From Campylobacterales bacterium (GTDB lineage Bacteria; Campylobacterota; Campylobacteria; Campylobacterales; Nitratiruptoraceae), in NCBI GenBank assembly GCA_027082175.1, contig JALWIX010000074.1, forward strand, positions 1 through 43,972: 43,972 bases of DNA. Reading direction: 5' to 3'. Position 1 is the stretch's first letter. Every line of letters begins with the position of its first letter. The position numbers were made by a program, and so were the translations under genes. A model generated the notes under the pieces. The model did no database searches. It worked only from the letters and a program-made list of their open reading frames with translations, and had not been told where the DNA came from. Shown piece after piece: positions 15,775-25,037 of the stretch.

Positions 15775-16704
15775 ATGCGAGGATATAAGATTTTTTCTGG
15801 AACGGCTCATCCGGAGTTTGCGAAAGAGATAACGAAATATCTTGACGTTCCTTTAAGTAAAGCTACCGTAAGCAGATTTAGCGACGGGGAGATAAATATA
15901 CAGATTTCGGAGAGCGTTAGGGGTAGGGACGTATTTATTGTGCAGCCTACGGGAAGTCCCGCCAACGATAATCTCATGGAACTTCTTATTATGACTGACG
16001 CTTTAAGAAGAAGCAGCGCAAATACTATCACAGCCGTAATTCCATATTTTGGCTACGCTAGACAAGATAGAAAAGCCGCGCCAAGAGTACCGATTACAGC
16101 TAAACTTGTCGCAAATCTTATAGAAAAAGCCGGGATTACGAGAGTTATAACTATCGATCTTCATGCCGGACAGATACAAGGTTTTTTTGATATTCCGGTT
16201 GACAATCTTTATGGAGCTATTATATTTATGGATTATGTTAAAAACAAAAATTTTGAAAATCCAGTTATTGCAAGTCCCGATATTGGAGGCGTAGCAAGGG
16301 CGAGATACTTTGCAAGCAGACTAGGGATGGATATGGTGATAGTTGATAAAAGAAGAGAAAAGGCCAATGAGTCCGAAGTTATGAATATCATTGGCGATGT
16401 TGACGGAAAAGACGTTATATTGGTGGACGATATGATAGATACGGCCGGAACCATAGTAAAGGCCGCGTCTGCTTTAAAAGCTAAAGGGGCAAAATCCGTA
16501 ATGGCTTGTTGCACCCACCCAGTGCTTAGCGGTCCAGCATATGATAGAATTGAAAATGGCGACTTAGACGAATTAGTGGTTTCAAACTCTTTGCCTTTGA
16601 AAAAAAATACCGAAAAGATTAAAGTTTTGTCTGTAGCGCCGCTTTTTGCCGAAGTGATAAGAAGAGTGTATCATAACGAGAGTGTTAATAGTTTATTTAT
16701 TTAG
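15775..16704 (+). CDS. prs: Ribose-phosphate pyrophosphokinase (PRPP synthase)
   Basis: A 309 aa class I PRPP synthase that makes the precursor of purines, pyrimidines, His, Trp and NAD. Motifs: FSGTAHPEFAKEI, FSDGEINIQI, FGYARQDRKA (ATP site), TIDLHAGQIQGFF, and the PRPP loop VILVDDMIDTAGTI. Full length. Followed by a 368-bp intergenic region almost filled by repeat copy C. Confidence 0.97.
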   Translation: MRGYKIFSGTAHPEFAKEITKYLDVPLSKATVSRFSDGEINIQISESVRGRDVFIVQPTGSPANDNLMELLIMTDALRRSSANTITAVIPYFGYARQDRKAAPRVPITAKLVANLIEKAGITRVITIDLHAGQIQGFFDIPVDNLYGAIIFMDYVKNKNFENPVIASPDIGGVARARYFASRLGMDMVIVDKRREKANESEVMNIIGDVDGKDVILVDDMIDTAGTIVKAASALKAKGAKSVMACCTHPVLSGPAYDRIENGDLDELVVSNSLPLKKNTEKIKVLSVAPLFAEVIRRVYHNESVNSLFI

Positions 16705-16763
16705 TTAAAAAGTTGAGAGGTTAGACAATTTTGATCGTTTAACCGTTTTAACAATTTGAGTGT

Positions 16764-17038
16764 TCTGAATAAATAGCAAGTTTCGCTCAAGCAAGTTATC
16801 ATTTTTGCATTTGGCAACGCTTGAAAATTTTATGAAAAAGTGCGAACGCAAGGAGCGTAAAGCCAACGCAAACTGCTTTGCGTTTGTGGCTCCGCACGGC
16901 GAGGCATTTATGCAAACTTGCATAGCCTATGCCAGAGGAGCGCCCTTCGGGGTTCAGCGCACTTTTTTGCTTTTATGACCAACATAAAATTTTCAAGCTA
17001 AAATGACAAAGCTTTCGCTCAATTACTATTTATTCAGA
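16764..17038 (+). repeat. Fold-back intergenic repeat, copy C (long form with structured core)
   Basis: Terminal inverted repeats TCTGAATAAATAG (16764-16776) and 17026-17038 are perfect over 13 bp. A second perfect 15-bp pair is at 16819-16833 and 16984-16998, and a third 10-bp pair AAAAAGTGCG (16835-16844) and 16958-16967. All three are ordered as in copies A and B. The core (16845-16957) is much more GC-rich than its surroundings and contains further hairpins: ACGCAAA/TTTGCGT (16865-16883) and TATGCAA/TTGCATA (about 16909-16924), plus a CCC-TTC-GGG turn near 16943. A minus-strand reading frame here looks spurious. This fills the gap between prs and lepA; no gene is seen. Confidence 0.8.
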
Positions 17039-17072
17039 GGTTTCAATTAAACAAAAGATAGAAGGAGTATTT

Positions 17073-18863
17073 TTGGACAATATTAGAAACTTTTCCATCA
17101 TAGCTCATATAGATCACGGAAAAAGTACTCTTGCGGATAGACTTATACAAGAGTGCGGCGGTATTGAAGATAGAAAGATGAGCGAACAGATGCTCGATAC
17201 TATGGATATCGAGCGAGAGCGCGGTATCACTATCAAAGCGCAAAGCGTTAGATTAAAATATAAAAAAGATGGAAAAGAGTATATTTTGAATCTTATAGAT
17301 ACTCCCGGACACGTTGATTTTAGTTATGAAGTTAGTCGCTCTTTGGCTTCTAGCGAAGGAGCTCTTTTGGTAGTGGACGCTAGTCAAGGAGTAGAAGCGC
17401 AAACTATTGCAAACGTATATATAGCGTTGGAAAACGACTTGGAACTAATACCCGTTATAAACAAGATAGACCTTCCGGCCGCTGATCCAGATAGGGTAAA
17501 AGAGGATATAGAAAACAGTATAGGGTTAGATTGTACGGATGCCTTGGAGGTAAGCGCAAAAACGGGACAGGGAATAAAAGAGCTTTTAGACGCTATTATT
17601 GAGAGAATCCCGGCTCCAAAGGGGGACCCAAAGGCTCCTCCTAAAGCCTTGATATACGATAGCTGGTTTGATAGCTATTTAGGAGCCCTGGCTCTTGTTA
17701 GGGTTTTTGACGGCGAAATAAGAAAAGGTCAAGAAGTATTGGTTATGGGAACAGGCAAAAAGCATGAAGTTTTGGACCTTATGTATCCTCATCCAATAAA
17801 GCCTCAAAAGAGTGAGAAAATAGCAACCGGAGAAATAGGCATAGTAGTTATGGGGCTTAAAAATATAGGCGACGTACAAGTAGGAGACACCATCACTGAT
17901 GCCAAAAACCCTACTCCTCAACCTATTGAAGGATTTGAAGAAGCCAAGCCTTTCGTATTTGCAGGACTCTATCCGATAGATACGGATAAGTTTGAGGATT
18001 TAAGAGAGGCTTTAGACAAACTTAAACTTAATGACGCAAGCATAACATATGAGCCTGAAACTTCAGCGGCTTTAGGTTTTGGTTTTAGGGTAGGGTTTTT
18101 AGGGCTTTTGCACATGGAAGTTGTTAAAGAGAGATTAGAGAGAGAGTTTGGGCTTGATCTAATAGCCACGGCTCCAACCGTTACTTACAAAATTTTAAAA
18201 ACAGACGGCGAAGAGTTGGAGATACAAAACCCAAGCGAGCTTCCTCCCGTTCAAGAGATTGAGAAGATATTGGAGCCTTACGTAAAAGCTACTATTATAA
18301 CTCCTACCGAGTTTTTAGGAAATGTTATAACACTTTTAAACGAAAAAAGAGGCGTTCAAACAAAGATGGACTATCTTACGGAAGATAGGGTTTTGCTTGA
18401 GTATGAGATACCTATGAACGAGATAGTAATGGACTTTTATGATAAGCTAAAAACCGTTACAAAAGGATATGCAAGTTTTGATTATGAGCCTAGCGGTTAT
18501 AAAGAGGGAGATTTGGTAAAGCTAGACGTAAGAGTCGCGGGAGAAGTAGTTGACGCTTTATCTATTATTGTTCCTAAAGAGAAAGCTCAATATAGAGGTA
18601 GAGAACTTGTTAAAAAGATGAAAGAGATTGTTCCTAGGCAACTTTTTGAAGTCGCTATACAGGCAAGTATTGGAAATAAAATAATAGCGAGAGAGACTGT
18701 CAAATCTATGGGTAAAAACGTTACCGCCAAATGTTATGGAGGAGATATCTCAAGGAAAAGAAAACTGCTTGAGAAACAAAAAGCCGGCAAAAAGAGAATG
18801 AAAGCGATTGGGAAAGTTCAGTTGCCTCAAGAGGCTTTTTTGACCGTATTGAAGATAGATTAG
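17073..18863 (+). CDS. lepA: Elongation factor 4 (LepA), ribosome back-translocase GTPase
   Basis: A 596 aa translational GTPase with the full LepA layout: G1 AHIDHGKST, switch RGITIK, G3 DTPGHVDF, G4 NKIDLP, then EF-G-like domains and the LepA-specific C-terminal domain ([20 protein letters not shown]). The TTG start at 17073 follows AAGGAG, giving [17 protein letters not shown]. It sits downstream of repeat copy C. LepA remodels stalled ribosomes at the membrane/cytosol. Confidence 0.97.
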   Translation: MDNIRNFSIIAHIDHGKSTLADRLIQECGGIEDRKMSEQMLDTMDIERERGITIKAQSVRLKYKKDGKEYILNLIDTPGHVDFSYEVSRSLASSEGALLVVDASQGVEAQTIANVYIALENDLELIPVINKIDLPAADPDRVKEDIENSIGLDCTDALEVSAKTGQGIKELLDAIIERIPAPKGDPKAPPKALIYDSWFDSYLGALALVRVFDGEIRKGQEVLVMGTGKKHEVLDLMYPHPIKPQKSEKIATGEIGIVVMGLKNIGDVQVGDTITDAKNPTPQPIEGFEEAKPFVFAGLYPIDTDKFEDLREALDKLKLNDASITYEPETSAALGFGFRVGFLGLLHMEVVKERLEREFGLDLIATAPTVTYKILKTDGEELEIQNPSELPPVQEIEKILEPYVKATIITPTEFLGNVITLLNEKRGVQTKMDYLTEDRVLLEYEIPMNEIVMDFYDKLKTVTKGYASFDYEPSGYKEGDLVKLDVRVAGEVVDALSIIVPKEKAQYRGRELVKKMKEIVPRQLFEVAIQASIGNKIIARETVKSMGKNVTAKCYGGDISRKRKLLEKQKAGKKRMKAIGKVQLPQEAFLTVLKID

Positions 18864-18873
18864 GAGTTTAAAT

Positions 18874-19380
18874 ATGAAAAAGTTGGCGGCTTTGTTGATT
18901 GTTTCGTTTTTTATGCTCGGATGCGCTACAAAAGGCGTAAATGTCTATATTCCCGTAACTAAAGCGGATGGAAAGTCTTATGTCGAAGTTTATGATAAAA
19001 GAGAGAACAGTTCCATAATCGGTTATATTTACTCACGTGGAGAAGCGGTAGCGGATATAACTATCTCTTCTGATATATCCGATATAGTTAAGAATGAACT
19101 TGTTAAAAGAGGAGTTAAAAGAAAGGCTAAAATCTATATAGAAAAATTTTTTATAACTTATGACAAATCCAAAATTACCGGAGAAAACCTCAAAGGAGAG
19201 TTTTTAGCTAAAGTGGTTGCGATTAAAAGAGGCGTAACCGTTACTAAAATTGTAAAGATTGATGAAGCTAAATGGATAAATCCCATAAAGAATTCCGAAG
19301 AGCTAAGTGAATTTACAAAAAAGCTCTTATATGAAGGAGTTAGACTTATAATAAATGCGATAGACGAATATAGTAAATGA
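18874..19380 (+). CDS. Small YajG-like lipoprotein
   Basis: A 168 aa protein with a textbook lipoprotein signal (MKK, hydrophobic, FMLGC with the lipid Cys at residue 17). The remainder is a compact alpha/beta region with VYDKRE, a YIYSRGEAVADI segment and a C-terminal helix, which resembles the YajG family of uncharacterised outer-membrane lipoproteins. The function is not known. It lies 10 bp after lepA and overlaps comF by 4 bp (ATGA), so it shares their transcript. Confidence 0.7.
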   Translation: MKKLAALLIVSFFMLGCATKGVNVYIPVTKADGKSYVEVYDKRENSSIIGYIYSRGEAVADITISSDISDIVKNELVKRGVKRKAKIYIEKFFITYDKSKITGENLKGEFLAKVVAIKRGVTVTKIVKIDEAKWINPIKNSEELSEFTKKLLYEGVRLIINAIDEYSK

Positions 19381-19940
19381 GGTGTATTCTTTGTTCCTGT
19401 TTATCTTTAAAACATATTTGTCAAAAGTGCCAAAGCGCTCTTTTGAAACCGACAATCTCAAAAAGGGAGTTAGTTAAAGGTTTTTATGTAATCTCCTTTT
19501 ATAAATATAAAAACATAGAAACGCTTCTTAAGACAAAACATACGTTTATCGGAAGTTATGTATATGAAATAGTAGCTAAAAACTCTTTTTCTCTTTTTTC
19601 TAAGGAGTTTAAGCAAAAGGCTTACGTTTTACCCGTCGATACAAAAGTTAAAGACTACTATTCTCATACCGCAATACTTGCAAAAGCTATGAAAGGCGAA
19701 TATCATACGCCTTTATACAACTCGCTTACAGCGAAAAATAGTGTTTCATATTCGGCAAAAAGTTATCAATATAGAGTTGAAAATCCAAGACATTTTAACT
19801 ATCTTGGCCCAGAGGACGTTGATATAATCATTGTAGACGATATTGTAACTACCGGCCTTACGTTAAAAGAAGCATATGAAGTTGTAAAGCAAAAAGCTAA
19901 TCCGCTTTTTGCTTTGACTTTAGCTGACGCTAGAGAGTGA
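19377..19940 (+). CDS. comF: ComF-type phosphoribosyltransferase domain protein
   Basis: A 187 aa protein. It has an N-terminal four-Cys zinc ribbon (CILCSCL...CQKCQ) and a C-terminal PRTase fold with the PRPP loop DIIIVDDIVTTGLTLKEA. ComF proteins are needed for DNA uptake in naturally competent bacteria, with unclear biochemistry. It starts in an ATGA overlap with the lipoprotein. Its stop is 1 bp from the stop of the convergent gene, with no visible terminator between. Confidence 0.85.
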   Translation: MRCILCSCLSLKHICQKCQSALLKPTISKRELVKGFYVISFYKYKNIETLLKTKHTFIGSYVYEIVAKNSFSLFSKEFKQKAYVLPVDTKVKDYYSHTAILAKAMKGEYHTPLYNSLTAKNSVSYSAKSYQYRVENPRHFNYLGPEDVDIIIVDDIVTTGLTLKEAYEVVKQKANPLFALTLADARE

Positions 19941-19941
19941 A

Positions 19942-20274
19942 CTATTTTTGAACTCCCAATATGTAATATGTCTCTTTGTTTTGAACTTTTTGGAGATTTA
20001 CGTTATATTTTTGAGCCCATCTGTTTATGATATCTTTAGCTTCTTCTATAAACTCATTATTATCTGTATCGATTTTTATTTTGAAGTATGGATTTGAATT
20101 TGACATAGCGACATAAGAAGAGAGATGTTTTAAATGATCGTTTAAAGTTATGATATGTTTTTTTATGTTTTCAAAGCCCGGAGTGTTTTTTTCAATATTT
20201 TCTAACTGTTTGGTTGAATTTTCGTCGATATTATATCCAAGTTGAGTCAGTATCCCTTCATTTGTTATTTTCAT
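19942..20274 (-). CDS. Uncharacterised 110 aa protein
   Basis: I do not recognise a family. ATG at 20274 follows AAAGGAG at 9-10 bases. The product has no signal peptide or membrane segment. The first half is helical and charged (IDENSTKQLENIEKN, KKHIITLNDHLKHL). The second half alternates strands and a helix (YFKIKIDTDNN, FIEEAKDIINRWAQKY, VNLQKVQNKETYYILGV), compatible with a small alpha+beta fold. Codon and base use match the neighbours. Divergent from the chemoreceptor gene and convergent with comF. Confidence 0.75.
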   Translation of the reverse strand: MKITNEGILTQLGYNIDENSTKQLENIEKNTPGFENIKKHIITLNDHLKHLSSYVAMSNSNPYFKIKIDTDNNEFIEEAKDIINRWAQKYNVNLQKVQNKETYYILGVQK

Positions 20275-20346
20275 AATATAAAACTCCTTTTTTGGTATTT
20301 TTGTTAGTATAACAAAATATTTTTAAAAAATTTAAAGTAAATTTGT

Positions 20347-20352
20347 TATAAT
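20347..20352 (+). promoter_or_regulatory. -10 box (TATAAT) before the chemoreceptor gene
   Basis: TATAAT lies 31 bases before the ATG at 20384, in the divergent region 20275-20383. Confidence 0.5.
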
Positions 20353-20383
20353 TTTTCATAATTTGAAAAATTAAGGATTAAAT

Positions 20384-21475
20384 ATGTTTTTTTCCAAAAA
20401 AGAGAAAGAGCTTAAAGAAATTATCGAAAAACTTAAAGAAGAGAATAAAAGATTAAAAAGCGAGAATGAAGAGTTAAAAAGCTATGTAGAAAAAGAGGAG
20501 CCGAAAGAGGGTAGCGCAAAAGAAGATTTTCAAGAATTATGCAGATTTGAAAATGAAAATCTAAAAATAGGTCTTACTGATATACAATCAAATATTGCCG
20601 AATCGGTAAACGAAGCCAAAGTCACCATTCATTCAGCTTCTGATTTAAACGAAAAATTCAAGGAGATAGTGGACGGCATCACATCTATAATGAACGATAC
20701 AAACGTGCTCAACTCAACGGCATATAAATCTAAAAACAGCGTGCAAGAACTTTTTGAGAGAACCGAAGAGGTAGACAGGATATTGTCTTTGATAAAAGAT
20801 ATTTCGGAGCAAACCAATCTTTTAGCTCTTAATGCGGCAATCGAAGCGGCTAGAGCCGGCGAGTTTGGAAAAGGTTTCTCCGTCGTAGCGGAAGAAGTGA
20901 GAAATCTTGCGGATAGAACTCAAAAGGCGGTGAGAGAAGTTGACAAAATAATAAAGACTATGAAGGAAGAGATGAGCGACGTTGACGTTATAGCTACAGA
21001 AGTAAGCGAAAAGATAGAAAAAATTGATTCGAAGGTTGAAAATTTTAGAAAAGAGCTTACCGAAATAAATACCGTAGTAAATGAGACTTTTGATAAAATC
21101 GTTAAAATATCAAATAGAATTTTTATGAGTTTGGCTAAGCTTGATCACGTGATATGGAAAGTCAATACATATCTTTCCGTTGCCAAAAAAGAGCAGGTTT
21201 TCGAATATGTCGATTATCATAACTGTAGATTGGGCAAATGGTATTATGAAGGAGAGGGAAAAGAGTTTTTCTCATCCGTTCCATCTTTTGAGTTGTTAGA
21301 GACGCCTCATGAGACTGTTCATAAGAGTACCAAACATATTTTTGATTTAATATTAACGGATAAAGATTATTCTTTTGACGAATTAATTGCCGCTTTGGAG
21401 GAGATGGAGGAAGGAAGTAAAAAAGTTTTTGAGATATTGGATAAGATTTTGATAGAAAAAGAGGATTTTAAATAA
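20384..21475 (+). CDS. Soluble chemoreceptor with C-terminal CZB zinc-binding domain (TlpD-like)
   Basis: A 363 aa cytosolic methyl-accepting protein with no TM segment. It has an N-terminal coiled coil ([19 protein letters not shown]), the highly conserved hairpin tip [20 protein letters not shown] followed by [20 protein letters not shown], then a CZB domain. The CZB signature is visible: His in LDHVIWK, then [14 protein letters not shown] and later His in [15 protein letters not shown] receptors such as H. pylori TlpD bind zinc and respond to oxidants, hypochlorous acid or energy state. It probably links internal redox stress to CheA, none of which is in the window. Confidence 0.92.
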   Translation: MFFSKKEKELKEIIEKLKEENKRLKSENEELKSYVEKEEPKEGSAKEDFQELCRFENENLKIGLTDIQSNIAESVNEAKVTIHSASDLNEKFKEIVDGITSIMNDTNVLNSTAYKSKNSVQELFERTEEVDRILSLIKDISEQTNLLALNAAIEAARAGEFGKGFSVVAEEVRNLADRTQKAVREVDKIIKTMKEEMSDVDVIATEVSEKIEKIDSKVENFRKELTEINTVVNETFDKIVKISNRIFMSLAKLDHVIWKVNTYLSVAKKEQVFEYVDYHNCRLGKWYYEGEGKEFFSSVPSFELLETPHETVHKSTKHIFDLILTDKDYSFDELIAALEEMEEGSKKVFEILDKILIEKEDFK

Positions 21476-21512
21476 CGCTATTGAGACTTAGTAAATAATG
21501 AAGTTTTAGGGG

Positions 21513-22460
21513 TTAAGAGGGTATATAAACTTTTTCTATCATTTCGAGATACTCTTTTTTAACATCGCTTTGGATGGTGATTCCGCCTCCGCTTTTATAT
21601 AGGAGGCTGTTATTGTTGTTTTCTATATATCTAATCATAACTGCGCTATCTAGATTTTTTCCGTCAAATATACCGAATATTCCCGTAAAATAGCCTCTAT
21701 CGTACTTTTCAACTCTTTTTATTATTTCTACGCTTCTTTTCTTTGGAGTTCCGCTGATACTTCCGGCAGGCAAAAGTTTTAGAAGTATCTCACCTAGATT
21801 TTCTCTCCACTCTTTGGGCAACTTTCCTTCTATTTCTGAACTTACTTGAAGAAGCTCTTTATCGCCCGCTTTTATTTTGTCGATATATCTAAATCTTTTT
21901 ACTTTTATCTTTTTAGCAACCATTCCTAAATCGTTTCTTAAAAGATCAACAACCATAATATGTTCGGCCATCTCTTTTTCATTGGATAAAATCAGTTCTT
22001 CGGCATTTGGAAGTTTTGCGTCAATTGTTCCTTTCATAGGATACGTTTTTATAGTATCATCTTCTATTTTTATAAATCTCTCGGGAGAGAAACAGACAAA
22101 CTTATTTTTGAAGAAGAGTTTAAATCTAGCTTTCGAGTGTAAAAAAATATCTTTTAAAGAGTTGTTTGTAACTATTTCGGTAGGAAAGGTTAGATTTAAT
22201 AGATAAGTATTTCCTTTTTTAATCTCTTCTTGAACTTCAAAGAATGCTTTTTTATATCTCTCAAAAGAGACGGGAAACTTTTGTAGTATAGAAATTTGTT
22301 TGTAGTCTTTTTGCTCATATCTATAGTTTTTGTAACCGTCTATCTGATAATATATATCTCCAAGAGACTCTAGGTTCTCAACGAAAATGTTCTTAGCCTC
22401 AAAATCTATTACGAAAAGAAATGGGATGCCGTTTTTTGCTAGTGAACTGATCTTATCCAT
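21513..22460 (-). CDS. pabB: Aminodeoxychorismate synthase component I
   Basis: A 315 aa chorismate-binding enzyme that makes 4-amino-4-deoxychorismate for folate. It has the core segments [59 protein letters not shown] and the C-terminal GGGITIQSD. The protein lacks a fused glutaminase or lyase part. PIKGT-type residues read PMKGT here, and the KGT lysine supports PabB rather than anthranilate synthase. The start overlaps the end of pyrB by 8 bp. A folate link to folK elsewhere in the window is likely. Confidence 0.9.
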   Translation of the reverse strand: MDKISSLAKNGIPFLFVIDFEAKNIFVENLESLGDIYYQIDGYKNYRYEQKDYKQISILQKFPVSFERYKKAFFEVQEEIKKGNTYLLNLTFPTEIVTNNSLKDIFLHSKARFKLFFKNKFVCFSPERFIKIEDDTIKTYPMKGTIDAKLPNAEELILSNEKEMAEHIMVVDLLRNDLGMVAKKIKVKRFRYIDKIKAGDKELLQVSSEIEGKLPKEWRENLGEILLKLLPAGSISGTPKKRSVEIIKRVEKYDRGYFTGIFGIFDGKNLDSAVMIRYIENNNNSLLYKSGGGITIQSDVKKEYLEMIEKVYIPS

Positions 22461-23352
22461 TGTGCATTATTAATTTTTTTAGTATAGCCATCCTTATCGC
22501 AACCCCGTTTTTTACTTGCTCTAAAACTTTACATCTTGGGTCTTTTAGCATTTCGTCATCTATGTCTATATTTCTGTGAACCGGTCCTGGATGAAGAAGT
22601 ATAATGTCTCTATCTCCTATTAACTCTTTGGTTATGCAAAAGTCGCTAGCATAATCTCTCAAACTAGCGTAAGCTGGTAGTTTATGTCTTTCCGTTTGAG
22701 TTCTCAGACTCATAATTACATCTACTTCGTCAATAACTTCTTTTATATTGTAAACGTATCTAATATCTCTTTTTGGTAAAAAGTGAGGAGGAGCCACCAA
22801 TATAACTTCCATGCCAAAACGGGTTAAAAGCTCTATATTGGAGTTTGCGACTCTTGAGTTTTTGATATCTCCCACTATTGCTATCTTTTTTCCTTTAACG
22901 TCCGGTATATATCTTTTAATCGTAAAAAGATCCAAAAGAGCTTGAGACGGATGAGCATGTGCCCCGTCTCCTCCGTTAATCAAGGAGCATTTTACATAAT
23001 TGGAAAGTATCTTTGGAACTCCAGCGTGTTTGTGTCTGACAATTATGGCGTTTGGTCCCATAGCGTCTAGATTTGCCGCTGTATCAAAAAGTGTTTCCCC
23101 TTTTTTTGTGGAGCTTTTTGAAACATCTAAACTCACTACTTGAGCGCCCAGTCTTTTTGCAGCAACCTCAAAAGAGCTTCTTGTTCTTGTGGAGTTTTCG
23201 AAAAAAATTGTTATTATCAATCTGTTTTTTAAAAGACTTCTAGGAGTCTCCTCTAAAAAGTGTTTGGCATCATTAAAAATCTCTTCAATATCTTGAATAG
23301 ATAAATCTTTCGTTTCAATTAGATGTTTAATCTTTTTCACGCAACTCTCCAA
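22453..23352 (-). CDS. pyrB: Aspartate carbamoyltransferase catalytic subunit
   Basis: A 299 aa enzyme of de novo pyrimidine synthesis. It has the carbamoyl-phosphate site [20 protein letters not shown], the mobile loop [12 protein letters not shown], the aspartate-binding [15 protein letters not shown] and the [12 protein letters not shown] segment. No pyrI regulatory subunit is beside it. It is first in the pyrB-pabB pair, divergent from the glycine-zipper gene across 90 bp. Confidence 0.97.
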   Translation of the reverse strand: MESCVKKIKHLIETKDLSIQDIEEIFNDAKHFLEETPRSLLKNRLIITIFFENSTRTRSSFEVAAKRLGAQVVSLDVSKSSTKKGETLFDTAANLDAMGPNAIIVRHKHAGVPKILSNYVKCSLINGGDGAHAHPSQALLDLFTIKRYIPDVKGKKIAIVGDIKNSRVANSNIELLTRFGMEVILVAPPHFLPKRDIRYVYNIKEVIDEVDVIMSLRTQTERHKLPAYASLRDYASDFCITKELIGDRDIILLHPGPVHRNIDIDDEMLKDPRCKVLEQVKNGVAIRMAILKKLIMHNG

Positions 23353-23442
23353 ATTGTAAATTGTTCTATTTTATACTAAAATATGTAAAGAAAGATTTAA
23401 TAACTAATTTTTGTGAAAAATATCATTTAACAAGGAGTCAAA

Positions 23443-23934
23443 ATGAAAAAAGCTGGAGTTTTAATAGCGGCTTTGTTTGCATCGTCGCTTTTTGCGGAGA
23501 GCTTTACCTATACTGAGTATATACCGGTATATAAATCAGAAAAGCTTTTTAGAGTTATAACAAAAAGAGTTCCTTATCAAGAGTGTTGGGAAGAGGAAGT
23601 TCCTGTTTCTCAAAACGGAGATTCAAGTACTGTTGGAGCTTTAATCGGCGGAGTCGCTGGAGGGATTTTGGGACATCAAGTAGGAGAAGGTTCGGGTAAA
23701 ACCGCAGCTACAATCGGCGGCGCAATCGTAGGAACGTTGGTAGGGAAAAGTCTTGCAGATAAAGAACCGGCTCCTGGATATAAGATAGTTAAAAGATGTA
23801 GAACAAGATATCAAGAGACTCACGAAAGAATTATAGAGTATAAAAACTACGCAAGATTAGACGGACAAGAGATTATAAAATATAGCTCGACACCCTTAAA
23901 ACAGATAAAAGTTAGAGTAACCGTAGAGTATTGA
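23443..23934 (+). CDS. Glycine-zipper (2TM) envelope protein
   Basis: A 163 aa exported protein with a signal peptide (MKKAGVLIAALFASSLFA/E). A central glycine-zipper hairpin at about residues 65-105 (GALIGGVAGGILGHQVGEG and ATIGGAIVGTLVGKS) is typical of the 17-kDa surface-antigen family. The flanks are Tyr/Arg-rich, with a Cys in each (YQECWEEE, KRCRTRYQE) that could pair. Probably in the outer membrane or attached to it; no enzymatic role is visible. AAGGAG precedes the ATG. Confidence 0.85.
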   Translation: MKKAGVLIAALFASSLFAESFTYTEYIPVYKSEKLFRVITKRVPYQECWEEEVPVSQNGDSSTVGALIGGVAGGILGHQVGEGSGKTAATIGGAIVGTLVGKSLADKEPAPGYKIVKRCRTRYQETHERIIEYKNYARLDGQEIIKYSSTPLKQIKVRVTVEY

Positions 23935-23937
23935 TAT

Positions 23938-23954
23938 AGGCGGTCTTTCCGCCT
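23938..23954. terminator. Short GC hairpin between convergent genes
   Basis: AGGCGG (23938-23943) pairs with CCGCCT (23949-23954), loop TCTTT, between the stops of the glycine-zipper gene and bioD. No clean T-tract follows on either strand, so it is at best a weak or protein-dependent terminator. Confidence 0.4.
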
Positions 23955-23959
23955 CATGA

Positions 23960-24601
23960 TTAATTGATCAATTTTTTCAAAATCTTATTTGCATCTTTTT
24001 GCAATATCAAAATCTCGCTAAAATAGTCATTATAAAAAGGATAAGTAATCTCATAAAAGCTCTCTTTATCTTCGTAAAGATTTACGCACCACTCAAAATC
24101 TAAGTTTTTGTCTTTTAACGCTTGTATTGAAAGCAGCGTATCGTTGATACAGCCAAGACGGCTAGGTGTCACCAAAAGAGGTTTTGCTTCAAAAATATTT
24201 ATAAAATCTATCATAAAAACATCTTTTATTACGGGAACCATTAACCCTCCCGCCCCTTCGATAAACAAAATATCGCACTCCTTTTCTAAAATTTTGGCTT
24301 TTTCCAATAAAAGTTCGATATCGATTTTATTGTCTTTTTTTGCCACATAAGGAGCCGCCGGGAGGGAGAATCTATATGGGACAATATCCTTTATCATAAA
24401 TTTCCTAAAACTATTATTAAACTCTTGACATTTTCTTAAAAGTTTGGTACCATCCTCGGGTTTGTCAATAACCCCAGTCTCTATCGGTTTAAATACTCCG
24501 GCTTTTATACCGGCTTTTTTACATTCATATAGTAAAGTCAAAGTGGAAAAAGTTTTGCCTATGCCTGTATTTGTCGCGGTTATAAAAACTCTTGTCGCCA
24601 T
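23960..24601 (-). CDS. bioD: Dethiobiotin synthetase
   Basis: A 213 aa ATP-dependent enzyme of biotin synthesis that closes the ureido ring of dethiobiotin. Markers: TATNTGIGKTFST (P-loop), VFKPIETGV (substrate Lys), FIEGAGGLMVPV and a central hydrophobic sheet. No other bio gene is in the window, so biotin genes are scattered. Divergent from clpS. Confidence 0.92.
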   Translation of the reverse strand: MATRVFITATNTGIGKTFSTLTLLYECKKAGIKAGVFKPIETGVIDKPEDGTKLLRKCQEFNNSFRKFMIKDIVPYRFSLPAAPYVAKKDNKIDIELLLEKAKILEKECDILFIEGAGGLMVPVIKDVFMIDFINIFEAKPLLVTPSRLGCINDTLLSIQALKDKNLDFEWCVNLYEDKESFYEITYPFYNDYFSEILILQKDANKILKKLIN

Positions 24602-24737
24602 AGCAACTCTTTTTTTAGAGCTATTTTAGCGTAAAAAATATTTACATAACTTATATAGTGGCAAATTATATAAAAGTGTGCTATCATAAATAGAGAAAAA
24701 TGAGTCAAAGAATAAAATATTGAAGTAGAGGATTAAA

Positions 24738-25037
24738 TTGGCGGTAAAAAGAGAGATAGAGACAAAAGATTTTTCAAAAACAAAAGAGCCAAAACTTTAT
24801 AAAGTATTTTTATTAAACGATGATTATACGACGATGGATTTTGTAGTTGAAATCTTATGCGAGGTTTTTCATAAAAGTTATGAAGAGGCTGTTGAGATAA
24901 TGTTGCTTGTTCATAAAAACGGCAAAGGGCTTTGCGGTATTTATACTTATGAAATTGCGGAAACTAAAATTGACGAAGTTTATAGACGAGCCCGTGCCAA
25001 CGAGTTTCCGCTAAAGGCTGTAATGGAGGAATTATGA
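24738..25037 (+). CDS. clpS: ClpS adaptor, N-degron recognition
   Basis: A 99 aa adaptor that binds N-terminal Leu/Phe/Tyr/Trp of proteins and hands them to ClpA. It has the signature YKVFLLNDDYTTMDFVVEILCEVF and VHKNGKGLCGIYTYEIAETK. TTG start with AGAGG upstream. Overlaps clpA by 4 bp (ATGA). First gene of clpS-clpA-aat. Confidence 0.95.
   Translation: MAVKREIETKDFSKTKEPKLYKVFLLNDDYTTMDFVVEILCEVFHKSYEEAVEIMLLVHKNGKGLCGIYTYEIAETKIDEVYRRARANEFPLKAVMEEL

Noticed and set aside
16705-16923. Minus-strand frame of 72 codons between prs and lepA
   Set aside because: It lies almost wholly in repeat copy C and its unstructured composition follows from the repeat; no ribosome-binding site stands out.
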